From Pseudomonas sp. GR 6-02 (GTDB lineage: Bacteria; Pseudomonadota; Gammaproteobacteria; Pseudomonadales; Pseudomonadaceae), in assembly GCF_001655615.1 (NCBI RefSeq), contig NZ_CP011567.1:5924001-5988000 (forward strand): a stretch of 64,000 nucleotides of DNA, read 5' to 3'. Position 1 is the stretch's first letter; every line of letters begins with the position of its first letter. The translations under genes were made by a program, and so were the position numbers. The notes under the pieces are model-generated. The model did not search any database. It saw nothing but the letters and a program-made list of their open reading frames with translations, and was not told where the DNA came from. Below are positions 44,799 through 53,607 of this stretch, in pieces.

Positions 44799-46982
44799 AT
44801 GTCATCGACCACATTTCGGCAGTCTCTGCGTCGCCTCTGGGCGCTGGATAAATTCAGTTACAGCGTTCGGGTATTCATCGCCCTGACCGGCACCATGGCG
44901 CTGTGTTGGTATCAAGATGAAATGGGGCTGCTGATCCCGTTGTTCCTGGGGATCATCGCCAGCGCCCTGGCCGAAACCGACGACAGTTGGCAGGGCCGCC
45001 TCAACGCACTGGCCGTGACGCTGGTGTGTTTTATGGTCGCCGCCCTGTCCGTCGAACTACTCTTCCCCTACCCCATCCTCTTTATCATCGCCTTTGCCCT
45101 GGCCAGCTTCTGCCTGACCATGCTCGGCGCATTGGGCGAACGCTACGGCGCGATTGCGTCAGCGACGCTGATTCTGTCGGTCTACACCATGATCGGCGTG
45201 GACCAGCGCGGCGGCGCAGTCACTGATTTCTGGCACGAGCCGGTACTGCTGGTGGCGGGTGCGGCTTGGTATGGCTTGCTCTCGGTGTTGTGGCAGGTGC
45301 TGTTTTCCAACCAGCCGGTGCAACAGAGCCTGGCGCGGTTATTCCGTGAACTGGGTTATTACCTGAAACTGAAATCGTCGTTGTTCGAACCGATCCGGCA
45401 GTTGGACGTGGAAGCGCGCCGCCTGGAACTGGCCCAGCAGAACGGTCGGGTGGTGGCAGCCCTGAACGCCGCCAAGGAAATCATTCTGCACCGGGTCGGC
45501 GATGGCCGGCCGGGGGCGAAACTCAGCCGTTACCTGAAGCTGTACTTCCTCGCCCAGGACATCCACGAGCGCGCCAGCTCCTCGCACTACCCTTACAACG
45601 CGCTGGCCGAGGCGTTCTTCCACAGCGACGTGCTGTTCCGCTGTCAGCGCCTGCTGCGCCAACAAGGCAAGGTGTGCCGCGCGCTGGCCGAATCGATCCA
45701 GATGCGCCAGCCGTTCATCTATGACGCCAGCTTCGCCGAAGCCCTGAGCGACCTGCACGCCTCCCTCGAACACCTGCGCATCCAGAGCAATCCGGCCTGG
45801 CGTGGTCTGTTGCGCTCGTTGCGGGCATTGGCCGCCAACCTCGGCACCCTCGACCGTTTGCTCAGCGACGCCAGCAACCCCGATGCGCTTGCAGACGCCA
45901 CCGACAGCAGCCTGCTCGACCGTTCGCCACGCAGTCTCAAGGATGTGTGGATTCGCTTGCGCACGCAGCTGACGCCAACGTCCTTGCTATTCCGCCACGC
46001 CCTGCGCCTGCCCCTGGCATTGAGCATCGGCTACGCGATGGTGCATTTGATCCACCCCTCGCAAGGTTACTGGATCATCCTCACCACGTTGTTTGTCTGT
46101 CAGCCGAACTACGGCGCCACCCGCCGCAAACTGGGCCAACGGATCATCGGCACCGCCATCGGCCTGACCGTGGCCTGGGCGCTGTTCGATCTGTTCCCCA
46201 ACCCGTTGATCCAGTCGAGCTTCGCCATCGTCGCCGGGGTGGTGTTCTTTACCAACCGCACCACCCGCTACACCCTGGCGACAGCCGCCATTACGATCAT
46301 GGTGCTGTTCTGCTTCAACCAGGTGGGCGACGGTTACGGGCTGCTTCTGCCGCGACTGTTCGATACCTTGCTCGGCAGCCTGATCGCCGGCCTGGCGGTA
46401 TTCCTGTTCCTGCCGGACTGGCAGGGCCGACGCCTGAACAAAGTGCTGGCCAATACCCTGACCTGCAACAGCATTTACCTGCGCCAGATCATGCAGCAAT
46501 ACGCCGCCGGTAAAAGCGACGACCTGGCTTACCGCCTGGCCCGACGTAACGCGCACAACGCCGACGCGGCGTTGTCGACGACACTGGCCAACATGCTGAT
46601 GGAGCCGGGGCACTTCCGTAAGGAAGCCGATGTCGGGTTCCGATTCCTGGTGCTGTCGCACACCCTGCTCAGCTATTTGTCGGGGCTTGGGGCACACCGT
46701 GAAACCCAACTGCCGTCGGATGTGCGCGAGCACCTGATCGACGGTGCGGGCGTGAGCGTGGCCGCCAGCCTCGACGACATTGCCCAGGGCCTGGCGAGCA
46801 AACAGCCGATTGCGATTCAGAGTGATGAGGAAGAAGCACTGGCCAATGCGCTTGAGCAGATGCCGGATGAAATCGATGAAGGCCAGCGGCTGGTACAGAC
46901 ACAACTGGCGTTGATCTGTCGGCAACTGGGGCCGTTGCGGACGTTGGCGGCGCATTTGATCAAGGACACTAACGAAGCCTGA
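44799..46982 (+). CDS. yccS: YccS/FUSC-family inner-membrane protein
   Basis: A 727-residue protein with two sets of membrane helices (residues about 22-150 and 400-530) and two soluble parts, the layout of YccS and fusaric-acid-resistance proteins. FSYSVRVFIALTGTMALCWYQ and HPSQGYWIILTTLFVCQPNYGATRRKLGQR are typical. Probably a proton-driven exporter, but substrates are not established. The ATG at 44799 has only a weak site (GGAAGG at 44780). A lone repeat arm (GGGCTTGCCCGCGAAGG) follows near 46997. Confidence 0.85.
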   Translation: MSSTTFRQSLRRLWALDKFSYSVRVFIALTGTMALCWYQDEMGLLIPLFLGIIASALAETDDSWQGRLNALAVTLVCFMVAALSVELLFPYPILFIIAFALASFCLTMLGALGERYGAIASATLILSVYTMIGVDQRGGAVTDFWHEPVLLVAGAAWYGLLSVLWQVLFSNQPVQQSLARLFRELGYYLKLKSSLFEPIRQLDVEARRLELAQQNGRVVAALNAAKEIILHRVGDGRPGAKLSRYLKLYFLAQDIHERASSSHYPYNALAEAFFHSDVLFRCQRLLRQQGKVCRALAESIQMRQPFIYDASFAEALSDLHASLEHLRIQSNPAWRGLLRSLRALAANLGTLDRLLSDASNPDALADATDSSLLDRSPRSLKDVWIRLRTQLTPTSLLFRHALRLPLALSIGYAMVHLIHPSQGYWIILTTLFVCQPNYGATRRKLGQRIIGTAIGLTVAWALFDLFPNPLIQSSFAIVAGVVFFTNRTTRYTLATAAITIMVLFCFNQVGDGYGLLLPRLFDTLLGSLIAGLAVFLFLPDWQGRRLNKVLANTLTCNSIYLRQIMQQYAAGKSDDLAYRLARRNAHNADAALSTTLANMLMEPGHFRKEADVGFRFLVLSHTLLSYLSGLGAHRETQLPSDVREHLIDGAGVSVAASLDDIAQGLASKQPIAIQSDEEEALANALEQMPDEIDEGQRLVQTQLALICRQLGPLRTLAAHLIKDTNEA

Positions 46983-47043
46983 AATGTGCAGCGACCGGGC
47001 TTGCCCGCGAAGGCTTCAGCTCGGACACTGCAGGCCTTTCAGA

Positions 47044-47781
47044 TTACATCCCATGCTGCCTGAGCAACTTCTCATAACTCCCGTCAGCCTTCATCGCCGC
47101 AATCTCGCGATCGAAACCGGCGACGATCTGTTCATGCTCCGGGTTCTTCAGGCTCACCAGAATATGCAGACTGTTCTCGCTCAACGGCTTGGGCAGGAAC
47201 TCCACGGCATTGCGCACTTTGGGTGATTCCCGCGCCAGGTAATACCGGGCGACGAACTCGTCTTCCAAAGTCAGCTTGACCCGATCGGCCGCGACCATGC
47301 GCACAGCCATGGCGAAGTTATGCACCGGGACTTTCTGCAACGACACATCCTCATCAAATTCCTGCGAATAGGCATAACCGCGTACCACCGCTATCGGGTA
47401 GGTGTGCAGTTGTTGCAGGTTGTTGTATTCGATTGGCGTGTCTTTGCGCTTGAGAAAGCGCACGCGGTTGAGCAGGTACTCGCCGGAAAATTGCCCCAGC
47501 TTCGTGCGCTCGTCGGTGTACCAGGTGTTGACCAGTACGTCGTAACGTCCCTCGCCCACCCCAAACAAGGCCCGGGCCCACGGCACTTGTTCGAAATCGC
47601 TGGCGTAACCGGCCCGGGCCAGCGCGGTGCTGACGATGTCCGTGGCCACACCGCCATTGACCAGCGTGGCGTCGGTAAAGGGTGGCCAGGCATCGGCGAC
47701 CAGACGCAGCTTTTCCGCAGCCTCGGCCTGTGTCAGCAACAGCAATCCGATCAAAGCAAACGCTCGATGAAACCGCGGCAT
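47044..47781 (-). CDS. Periplasmic solute-binding protein, SBP_bac_3 type
   Basis: A 245-residue secreted protein with signal peptide FALIGLLLLTQAEAA. The mature part starts EKLRLVADAWPPFTD, and RYDVLVNTWYTDER and LHILVSLKNPEHEQIVAGFDREIAAMKADGSYEKLLRQHG are usual for amino-acid-type binding proteins. There are no transporter genes alongside, so it may serve a distant ABC system or a sensing role. Divergent from elaA across 256 nt. Confidence 0.85.
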   Translation of the reverse strand: MPRFHRAFALIGLLLLTQAEAAEKLRLVADAWPPFTDATLVNGGVATDIVSTALARAGYASDFEQVPWARALFGVGEGRYDVLVNTWYTDERTKLGQFSGEYLLNRVRFLKRKDTPIEYNNLQQLHTYPIAVVRGYAYSQEFDEDVSLQKVPVHNFAMAVRMVAADRVKLTLEDEFVARYYLARESPKVRNAVEFLPKPLSENSLHILVSLKNPEHEQIVAGFDREIAAMKADGSYEKLLRQHGM

Positions 47782-48037
47782 GCCAGAAATCCTTAGCGGG
47801 CGGGCTGCCCGACGTGTTTTTCAGCCAAAACTCCAAGATTCCTCTACCGGCGAACCCAGGTCCTAACATTAGCTCATTGAGGCCATTGCACAGCGCTTCA
47901 TCGCAGATTACACAAAGAAGACAACTTCGCGAGAAATGAATGATGGCATTTTGGTCTTTATCACAGATTCCCTGCGATAAAGACATCCCGCCTCAGGGCG
48001 CTTAGTATCGGAACAACGTTGTTCAAGGAATGTGAAG

Positions 48038-48490
48038 ATGACAATCGATTGGGTCTGCAAACACCACAGCGATCTGGGTAAAGAGCAGCTGTATGCCATT
48101 TTGCAACTGCGCGCCGAAGTGTTTGTCGTCGAGCAGAAATGCGCTTATCAAGACATCGATGGCCAGGACCTGGAAGGTGACACTTGCCATTTGATGGGCT
48201 GGGACGGGGATCGGCTGGTGGCCTACCTGCGATTGCTCGACCCGGAGTTGCAGGGCGGCGATGTGGTGATTGGCCGGGTGATCATTGCACCCCAGGCACG
48301 CGGTGCCGGGCTTGGGCATGAGTTGATGAGCCAGGCGTTGAAACAGGCCGAGAAGCACTGGCCCGAGGTGCCGATCTACCTCTCGGCCCAGGCGCATTTG
48401 CAGGGGTACTACGGGCGGTACGGGTTTGTGGTGGTGGGTGAGGAATACCTCGAGGATCAGATTCCGCATATCGGGATGCGCCGTTCCTGA
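48038..48490 (+). CDS. elaA: ElaA-type GNAT acetyltransferase
   Basis: A 150-residue GNAT protein of the ElaA family. LGKEQLYAILQLRAEVFVVEQKCAYQDIDGQD is the family opening, IAPQARGAGLGHELMSQAL binds acetyl-CoA and YYGRYGFVVVGEEYLEDQIPHIGM closes it. The substrate is unknown. AAGGAA precedes ATG 48038; a GTG six bases earlier is in frame. Confidence 0.9.
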   Translation: MTIDWVCKHHSDLGKEQLYAILQLRAEVFVVEQKCAYQDIDGQDLEGDTCHLMGWDGDRLVAYLRLLDPELQGGDVVIGRVIIAPQARGAGLGHELMSQALKQAEKHWPEVPIYLSAQAHLQGYYGRYGFVVVGEEYLEDQIPHIGMRRS

Positions 48491-48500
48491 GGCCCCTATG

Positions 48501-48530
48501 AGCGTTCCCACGCTCCGCGTGGGAATGATC
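48501..48530. repeat. Short hairpin, TTCCCACGC type
   Basis: TTCCCACGC-TCC-GCGTGGGAA is perfect, between the convergent elaA and winged-helix genes. Related to 43431. Confidence 0.8.
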
Positions 48531-48542
48531 GGGGTCGGGAAT

Positions 48543-48839
48543 TCAGGGGTATTCAAGCACCGCTTTGATCTGCCGCAGATTACGCTCGATCCACCCCCGA
48601 TCAATCGCCCCCCACTCGCGAATCCGATAGCGCCCCGCGTGGTTACGTGCGCCTTCTTCCTGCTCGAATTCACAAACGATATCCAGATCCGCCAACGCCG
48701 CGATGGTGTCCTGAGCCGTGCGTCGGGGCATGCCGGTCACCTCGGTCAATGCAGGGACGTTACTGGCCAGCCCACTGTCGATCAGGTACGCCACGTACAA
48801 TCGGCGGTAGAAGCTGCTCTTGGTCTTGCTCACGTCCAT
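48543..48839 (-). CDS. Small winged-helix DNA-binding protein
   Basis: A 98-residue basic protein with a helix-turn-helix in NVPALTEVTGMPRRTAQDTIAALADLDI, followed by a wing (CEFEQEEGARNHAGRYRIREWG). It is short for a regulator and has no sensor domain. A start at 48839 gives MDVSKTKSSFYRRLYVAYL. It lies 31 nt downstream of the metallopeptidase gene on the same strand. Targets unknown. Confidence 0.75.
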   Translation of the reverse strand: MDVSKTKSSFYRRLYVAYLIDSGLASNVPALTEVTGMPRRTAQDTIAALADLDIVCEFEQEEGARNHAGRYRIREWGAIDRGWIERNLRQIKAVLEYP

Positions 48840-48870
48840 CCATGCGCTCCCGATTAATTAGCAGATTTGT

Positions 48871-49362
48871 TCAGTGCATATCCCGCCACGTCAGGTATAC
48901 CCGCAAATCGAACTCCACCTGGTGATACCCCGGCAACATGTGCTCGCACAGCTTGTAGAACGCCTTGTTGTGATCCGACTCTTTGAAGTGCGCCAGCTCA
49001 TGCACCACGATCATCTTCAGAAACTGCGGCGCCGCGTCCTTGAACAGCGAGGCGATGCGAATTTCTTTCTTGGCCTTGAGCTTGCCACCCTGCACCCGTG
49101 AGATCGCGGTGTGCAGACCGAGCGCGCGGTGGGTCAGGTCCAGACGGTTGTCGAACAGCACCTTGTCGATGGCCGGGGCGTTACGCAGGTATTCCTGCTT
49201 GAGGTCCAGGGCATAGGTGTACAGCGCCTTGTCGCTCTGCACTCCGTGTTTTTCCGGATAGCGCTGGCTCAGGTAATCGCCCAGCCGACCTTCGGCGATC
49301 AGTTGGCGCACCTGGTCCTGCAACGCGGCAGGATAAGCCTGGAGGTATTTCAACACAGTCAT
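48871..49362 (-). CDS. YgjP-type zinc metallopeptidase (DUF45)
   Basis: A 163-residue protein with the HEXXH zinc motif in IVVHELAHFKESDHNKAFYKLCEHMLPGY, where the downstream DHNKAF supplies the third ligand as in the DUF45 family. The N-terminus MTVLKYLQAYPAALQDQVRQL is the usual one; a GTG-ATG pair 18-21 nt upstream is in frame. Probably intracellular. Substrate unknown. Confidence 0.83.
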   Translation of the reverse strand: MTVLKYLQAYPAALQDQVRQLIAEGRLGDYLSQRYPEKHGVQSDKALYTYALDLKQEYLRNAPAIDKVLFDNRLDLTHRALGLHTAISRVQGGKLKAKKEIRIASLFKDAAPQFLKMIVVHELAHFKESDHNKAFYKLCEHMLPGYHQVEFDLRVYLTWRDMH

Positions 49363-49407
49363 TGGAGCGGCAACACGCATCACGAAAAGGTTGCCAGTGT
49401 AGCGAAT

Positions 49408-51531
49408 TCAACTCGTCAGCGCGCCCCAGTCGAACGGCTCGACAAAGTGACCGGTGTCCTCGGCCATCAACGGCCGCGCCACCAGGAAACCCTGCACATA
49501 CTGGCAACCGTTGGCTTGCAGCCACTCATATTGCGCCACCGTTTCAACCCCTTCGGCGATCACCAGCAGCCCTAACCGGTTGCACAAATCGATGACACTG
49601 CGTGCCAGCGCCGCATCCCGTTCGGACCCTGGCAACCGGGCGATCAAATGCCGGTCGAGCTTGAGCGTGTCCAGTTCCAGGTCGCGCAAATGCGCCAGCG
49701 AACAAGCCCCGGAGCCGAAGTCATCCAGCGCCACCCGTACCCCCAGATTGCGCAGCAAACGCAGTTGTTTGCGGGTCTCGTCGGGGTTAGACATCAAGGC
49801 CTCTTCCGTGACCTCGACTTCCAGCTGCTGCGGCTTCAGGCCATGGCGCTCCAGCACCTGACGCAGCTCGGTGACCAGGTTGGGCAACCCGAATTGGGTG
49901 CTGCTCAAGCTGACGCCCAGCACCAGATCTTCGGCAAACAAGGTTTCCCAGGCTTTGCGCTGTTTGGCCCCGCGATGATAAATCCAGCTACCCAGGCGAC
50001 TGATCAACCGCGCCTCTTCCAGCAACGGCAAAAACAGCCCCGGCGGTACATCGCCGACACTCGGATGCTGCCAGCGCAACAACGCTTCGAACCCGCGGAT
50101 CTGCCCATCGGCAATCGCCACCTGGGGCTGATACACCAGGTTGAAATCGCGGTTCTCGATGGCCGTGCGCACGCTCTCTTCAAGCATCAGCCGCGAGCGT
50201 GCCCGGCCGTTCATTTCGTGATCGTAGAAGCGATATTGCTGACGCCCGGCGCGCTTGGCTTCGTACATGGCAATGTCGGAGGCGCGCATCAGCCCGTCCA
50301 GATTAGACCCGCAATCGGGATAAGTGGCGATGCCGATGCTGGCACCCAAGGCGATGTCCATGCCTTCGATCTGCTGACAGATCGACACCCGCTCGATGAG
50401 CTTCTCGGCAATCTTTGCCGCCTGCTCGGGGAGCTCAAGATCCAGCAACGCAGTGAACTCATCGCCCCCCATCCGCGCCAGAATATCGAAGGGCCGCAGG
50501 CACGCCTTCAACTGCTCGGACACCCAACGCAGCACCCGGTCGCCGGCATCGTGGCCGAGGGAATCATTGACCCGCTTGAAGCCGTCGAGGTCCAGGTACA
50601 ACAGCACCCAAGTGCTGTCGGAACGTTCGCCGCGCAGCAGCAGGTTTTCAACGGTCTGGTAGAAACCCCGGCGATTGAGCAGCCCGGTCAGCGGGTCGGT
50701 CACCGCCTGGAACTCCAACTGCTGATGCAGATGGCGCACCACCGACATGTCCAGCACCGTCACCACCATCGCATGTTGTTCGGCGGGCAAAGGCGCGCAA
50801 GACAACGCCACCGGCACTTGCTGGCCGGGCGCGGTACGCAGCAGCGCATCGTGCAAGCGCAGGGTTTCACCGCGTTTGTAACCGGCAAACAACTCGGAAT
50901 CGGCCCAGATCGGAATGTGCGGTTTTTGCAGGAAATCCAGAAACTCCTTGCCTTGCAGGTCGTTCACCGTGGCATTGAGCAAGCGAGACATCGCCGGGTT
51001 GGCGAAGCGAATCAGCCCGTCCTCACTCACCACCAAAATGCCTTCGGCGGCGTTATCCAGCACCGAGGCATTGAAGGCCCGGGCGACTTCCAGATCATGG
51101 CTCAACCGCTGCAAGGCACGGCGATTACGCTGGTGCTCGAGCAACGCCTGGACTTTAGGCTTGAGAATTTGCGGATCGAACGGCTTGAACAGGTAATCCA
51201 CCGCGCCACTGGCGTAGCCCTTGATCACGGCGTCCTGGGACTGTTCGTTGGCGGTAAGAAAAATGATTGGCGTAAGACGGGTTCGCTGGCTGCCGCGCAT
51301 CAAGCGCGCCACTTCAAAACCGTCCATGCCCGGCATCTGCACATCCAGCAGCACCAGGTCGACATCGTGTTCGAGTAACAGGCCAAGGGCTTCAAAACCG
51401 GAAGCCGCGGTCATGACCTGCCAATCCTGGCGCTGTAACAACGCGCGCATGCTGATCAGGTTTTCAGGGTAATCATCAACAATTAACAGGATTGAGTTGC
51501 CTTCAGCTGGCTTAGATTGTGCGCATTCCAT
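49408..51531 (-). CDS. Response regulator with PAS, GGDEF and EAL domains
   Basis: A 707-residue signalling protein. The receiver (about 13-130) has LLIVDDYPEN, the phospho-acceptor in LVLLDVQMPGMDG and the LFKPF lysine. A PAS domain (about 155-265) follows, then a diguanylate cyclase domain with intact MGGDEF near 360, and an EAL domain (from about 450) with FEALLRW and DDFGSGACSL. All catalytic signatures look intact, so it could make or break cyclic di-GMP. No histidine kinase gene is adjacent, so the input is unknown. Confidence 0.92.
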   Translation of the reverse strand: MECAQSKPAEGNSILLIVDDYPENLISMRALLQRQDWQVMTAASGFEALGLLLEHDVDLVLLDVQMPGMDGFEVARLMRGSQRTRLTPIIFLTANEQSQDAVIKGYASGAVDYLFKPFDPQILKPKVQALLEHQRNRRALQRLSHDLEVARAFNASVLDNAAEGILVVSEDGLIRFANPAMSRLLNATVNDLQGKEFLDFLQKPHIPIWADSELFAGYKRGETLRLHDALLRTAPGQQVPVALSCAPLPAEQHAMVVTVLDMSVVRHLHQQLEFQAVTDPLTGLLNRRGFYQTVENLLLRGERSDSTWVLLYLDLDGFKRVNDSLGHDAGDRVLRWVSEQLKACLRPFDILARMGGDEFTALLDLELPEQAAKIAEKLIERVSICQQIEGMDIALGASIGIATYPDCGSNLDGLMRASDIAMYEAKRAGRQQYRFYDHEMNGRARSRLMLEESVRTAIENRDFNLVYQPQVAIADGQIRGFEALLRWQHPSVGDVPPGLFLPLLEEARLISRLGSWIYHRGAKQRKAWETLFAEDLVLGVSLSSTQFGLPNLVTELRQVLERHGLKPQQLEVEVTEEALMSNPDETRKQLRLLRNLGVRVALDDFGSGACSLAHLRDLELDTLKLDRHLIARLPGSERDAALARSVIDLCNRLGLLVIAEGVETVAQYEWLQANGCQYVQGFLVARPLMAEDTGHFVEPFDWGALTS

Positions 51532-51850
51532 GCTGCATCTCTTTTTCGGGGCCTCAGGCCGGCCTTTTGTTAAAACCGGTCACCTATTGCGACTTCACTC
51601 TAGACCCGGATCCCTTAAAGCAGAAGCCGCTCGTATCCCATCACTTCGGTAAAGTTTCATATAGCCGACTAACGGTCAGCCCTGCAGGCCTTATAAACCG
51701 GGAAGGATGGCATTTCGACAGGTTGTTGACGCCAATCATCTGCCAGAAGGGCATTAACAAAGAGGCCTTCTACGCTTATAAAGACCCACCCGAAGGCGCG
51801 AGCTAGAGCTTCTGGCACGCACGTGCAGTAAAAAAGTGGAAGCTTGAATT
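51532..51850. other. Divergent promoter region, no gene seen
   Basis: A 319-nt gap between the cyclic-di-GMP gene (leftward) and the alginate lyase gene (rightward). It is AT-richer than its surroundings. No frame has a ribosome site, and I see no palindrome of note. Confidence 0.5.
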
Positions 51851-52519
51851 ATGATCGATCTCGCAACCTGGAACCTCAGTGTTCCCGTCGGCAGCCCGCC
51901 GTACACTGTCGAAACCACCAAGCTGGTGGACGGCTTCAAGGATCAATACTTCCACTCCGACACCGGCACTTTATTTTTCTGGTCCCCGGTCACCGGCTCC
52001 AAAACCGAAAACGCGATCTACCCGCGCACCGAACTGCGCGAAACCTACAGCAACGGCACGCTGAAAAACTGGTACTACCCTGACGCGGACAACACCCTGC
52101 GTGCCACCCTCTCGGTCAGCCAGGTGCCCAGTTCGGGCAAGATCGTCATTGGTCAGATTCACGCCTATAAGAGCCAGAAGCCCTTGGTGAAGGTCGAGTA
52201 TCAATACAAAACCTCCACCTCGACCGGCAACATCGTCGCCAAAGTCCGCATGCACCCCGACGACGACACCGCCCGGGTCATCACCATCGCCACCGGCGTG
52301 AAACTCAATCAGGAATTCTCCTACCTCATCCACCTCAGCCCGGGCGGTGCATTAGGCATCAGTGCAGCGGGGTACCAATGGGACACCGACATCAGCACGA
52401 TGTGGCGTGATAAGCCGCTGTATTTCAAGGCCGGGGTTTATGTGCAGGACAACACCGGGTACACCACTGAAGGCGGGGAAGTGACGTTCAGCCATCTGGA
52501 TATCGATCACAATACGTAA
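51851..52519 (+). CDS. Polysaccharide lyase family 7 alginate lyase
   Basis: A 222-residue single-domain PL7 enzyme. The active-site strands are visible: YPRTELRE (Arg59), IGQIH (Gln102, His104) and YFKAGVYVQ (Tyr197). It cleaves alginate by beta-elimination. There is no signal peptide, as in the P. aeruginosa PL7 protein PA1167 of similar size, so either it acts in the cytoplasm or it leaves the cell by another route. No alginate biosynthesis genes are nearby. GGAAGC lies before ATG 51851. Confidence 0.88.
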   Translation: MIDLATWNLSVPVGSPPYTVETTKLVDGFKDQYFHSDTGTLFFWSPVTGSKTENAIYPRTELRETYSNGTLKNWYYPDADNTLRATLSVSQVPSSGKIVIGQIHAYKSQKPLVKVEYQYKTSTSTGNIVAKVRMHPDDDTARVITIATGVKLNQEFSYLIHLSPGGALGISAAGYQWDTDISTMWRDKPLYFKAGVYVQDNTGYTTEGGEVTFSHLDIDHNT

Positions 52520-52548
52520 TCCCTGAAAGACCGCAGGAATCCACCCTT

Positions 52549-52642
52549 TGTGGCGAGGGAGCTTGCTCCCGTTGGGCTGCGCAGCAGACCCTCTTTTTGG
52601 GGGCCGCTTCGCGGCCCAGCGGGAGCAAGCTCCCTCGCCACA
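52549..52642. repeat. Long hairpin repeat, shortened centre
   Basis: GAGGGAGCTTGCTCCCG arms with a shorter middle that contains GGGGGCCGCTTCGCGGCCC. Downstream of the alginate lyase gene. Confidence 0.86.
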
Positions 52643-52693
52643 GGTTCTTTATGTCCAACTCCATCTCTTCACTGACCGGCATCAGCCCCCACT

Positions 52694-52711
52694 TAAACGC
52701 CAACGTTTAAA
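52694..52711. promoter_or_regulatory. Short palindrome upstream of the DUF6124 leader
   Basis: TTAAACG-CCAA-CGTTTAA, 7-bp arms, about 130 nt before the structured leader. Possibly an operator or part of the promoter region. Confidence 0.4.
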
Positions 52712-52821
52712 GACACGCAGCGTTACTTCATGAGGCCTACATCGGCTTGCGTCACTGCCTACGGGTACGCCAGAATCCGCCGGCTTGTGCGTCTGGGAGG
52801 CCATCGGTAACTTGATTCGTG

Positions 52822-53040
52822 TCACTGATTCGCAGTGATCGGGTTTAGTAGCCCGTGGTTTCGAGCTTGGTGCACAAGCATCTGTCAGTCAGGGATTTCG
52901 ATTCCTGCGCTTGATGGTAACTGTGCGCAGGGCACCTTCGGGTGCGCCGGCTTGCTCGAAACCCCGGTCTACTAACCTGCGTACAGTTGCCTCCACTTTG
53001 ATTAGTAGCCAGAGAGGGGCACTCCAATCAGGTTTCGAGC
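52822..53040 (+). ncRNA. Candidate structured leader with two exclusive pairings
   Basis: The 5-prime arm is TTAGTAG (52845-52851) plus GGTTTCGAGC (52857-52866). The middle arm is GCTCGAAACC (52954-52963) plus CTACTAA (52969-52975). They form a near-continuous 22-bp helix. Inside are a C(UUCG)G hairpin (GCACC-TTCG-GGTGC, 52932-52945) and CAGGGA/TTCCTG (52890-52907). Both 5-prime segments recur: TTAGTAG at 53002-53008 and GGTTTCGAGC at 53031-53040, ending two bases before the ATG at 53043. The middle arm could therefore pair with either copy. A separate hairpin, TCACTG-ATTCG-CAGTGA, is at 52822-52838. Conservation untested. Confidence 0.55.
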
Positions 53041-53042
53041 AA

Positions 53043-53405
53043 ATGACTAAATCAACGCCGCATCCGCCGGTCACAGACCCGGCATCCCCCTACGAATCCC
53101 TCGATTCAAAAAAACTCCACGAAGCCGCCGAGCGCGCCCTCGACCACTACCTCAACCCCGCCGCCAAAATCATGGCCACCACCCACGAACCCGAGCCCAT
53201 GTACCTCGCCAATCCGAAGTACAACACCGAAGCCCTGCTGGCCAACGCCAGCGAAACACTCGGCTCGGCCACCCTCATGCTCAATAATTTCGCCGCGCTG
53301 CTGGAAACCTCACATCGCAAGACCCTGCTGGGCATTGCCCAAGTGGTCATGCTCGGTGAACTGGCGGTGAATCAGGCGCTGGATCACGTCGAACCGAAGG
53401 AGTAA
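53043..53405 (+). CDS. DUF6124-type small protein
   Basis: A 120-residue soluble protein (MTKSTPHPPVTDPASPYES) with a helical second half, LLANASETLGSATLMLNNFAALLETSHRKTLLGIAQVVMLGELAVNQALDHV. It resembles the DUF6124 proteins common in Pseudomonas; function unknown. The only ribosome-site-like stretch is AGAGAGGGG at 53011-53019, rather far away, or AGG at 53030-53032. The frame is open back to 52911, so a longer product through the leader cannot be excluded, but that part reads like structured RNA. Confidence 0.72.
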   Translation: MTKSTPHPPVTDPASPYESLDSKKLHEAAERALDHYLNPAAKIMATTHEPEPMYLANPKYNTEALLANASETLGSATLMLNNFAALLETSHRKTLLGIAQVVMLGELAVNQALDHVEPKE

Positions 53406-53447
53406 TCGCGGCTCGGTTGGTGCAAGGCGAGCAAACTTTCTTCCAAT

Positions 53448-53474
53448 AAAAAACCCGCCTCTCGGCGGGTTTCT
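53448..53474. terminator. Bidirectional terminator, left copy
   Basis: AAAAAACCCGCC-TCTC-GGCGGGTTTCTT, 43 nt after the DUF6124 gene. The same stem occurs at 55083, and both copies are followed 47 nt on by TTAGTTAACCT. Confidence 0.88.
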
Positions 53475-53560
53475 TATCAACGCAGCTTAACGCTCGGGCT
53501 TAGTTAACCTCGATCCCTGTGTCGCCGATGGCCGTGGACTTAAATACGACGTAGATAAAA

Positions 53561-53578
53561 TGTTGCGTATACGCTACA
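53561..53578. promoter_or_regulatory. Candidate operator of hipBA
   Basis: TGTTGCGTATACGCTACA is an 18-bp palindrome with one mismatched pair, 29 nt upstream of the antitoxin start. HipB-type antitoxins repress their own operon through such sites, although the E. coli sequence differs. Confidence 0.6.
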
Positions 53579-53607
53579 TTTAGCTATAAATGTTACGGAA
53601 GCGGAAC

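Noticed and set aside
51519..51806. A + frame in the gap before the alginate lyase gene
   Set aside because: It begins inside the cyclic-di-GMP gene and shows no ribosome site or motif.
51818..51830. TGGCACGCACGTGC as a sigma-54 promoter before the alginate lyase gene
   Set aside because: The GG to GC distance is 9 nt instead of 10 and the -12 element is poor.
52911..53042. An N-terminal extension of the DUF6124 protein through the leader
   Set aside because: The frame is open, but the DNA is dominated by complementary segments and the start lacks a ribosome site; kept only as an alternative.
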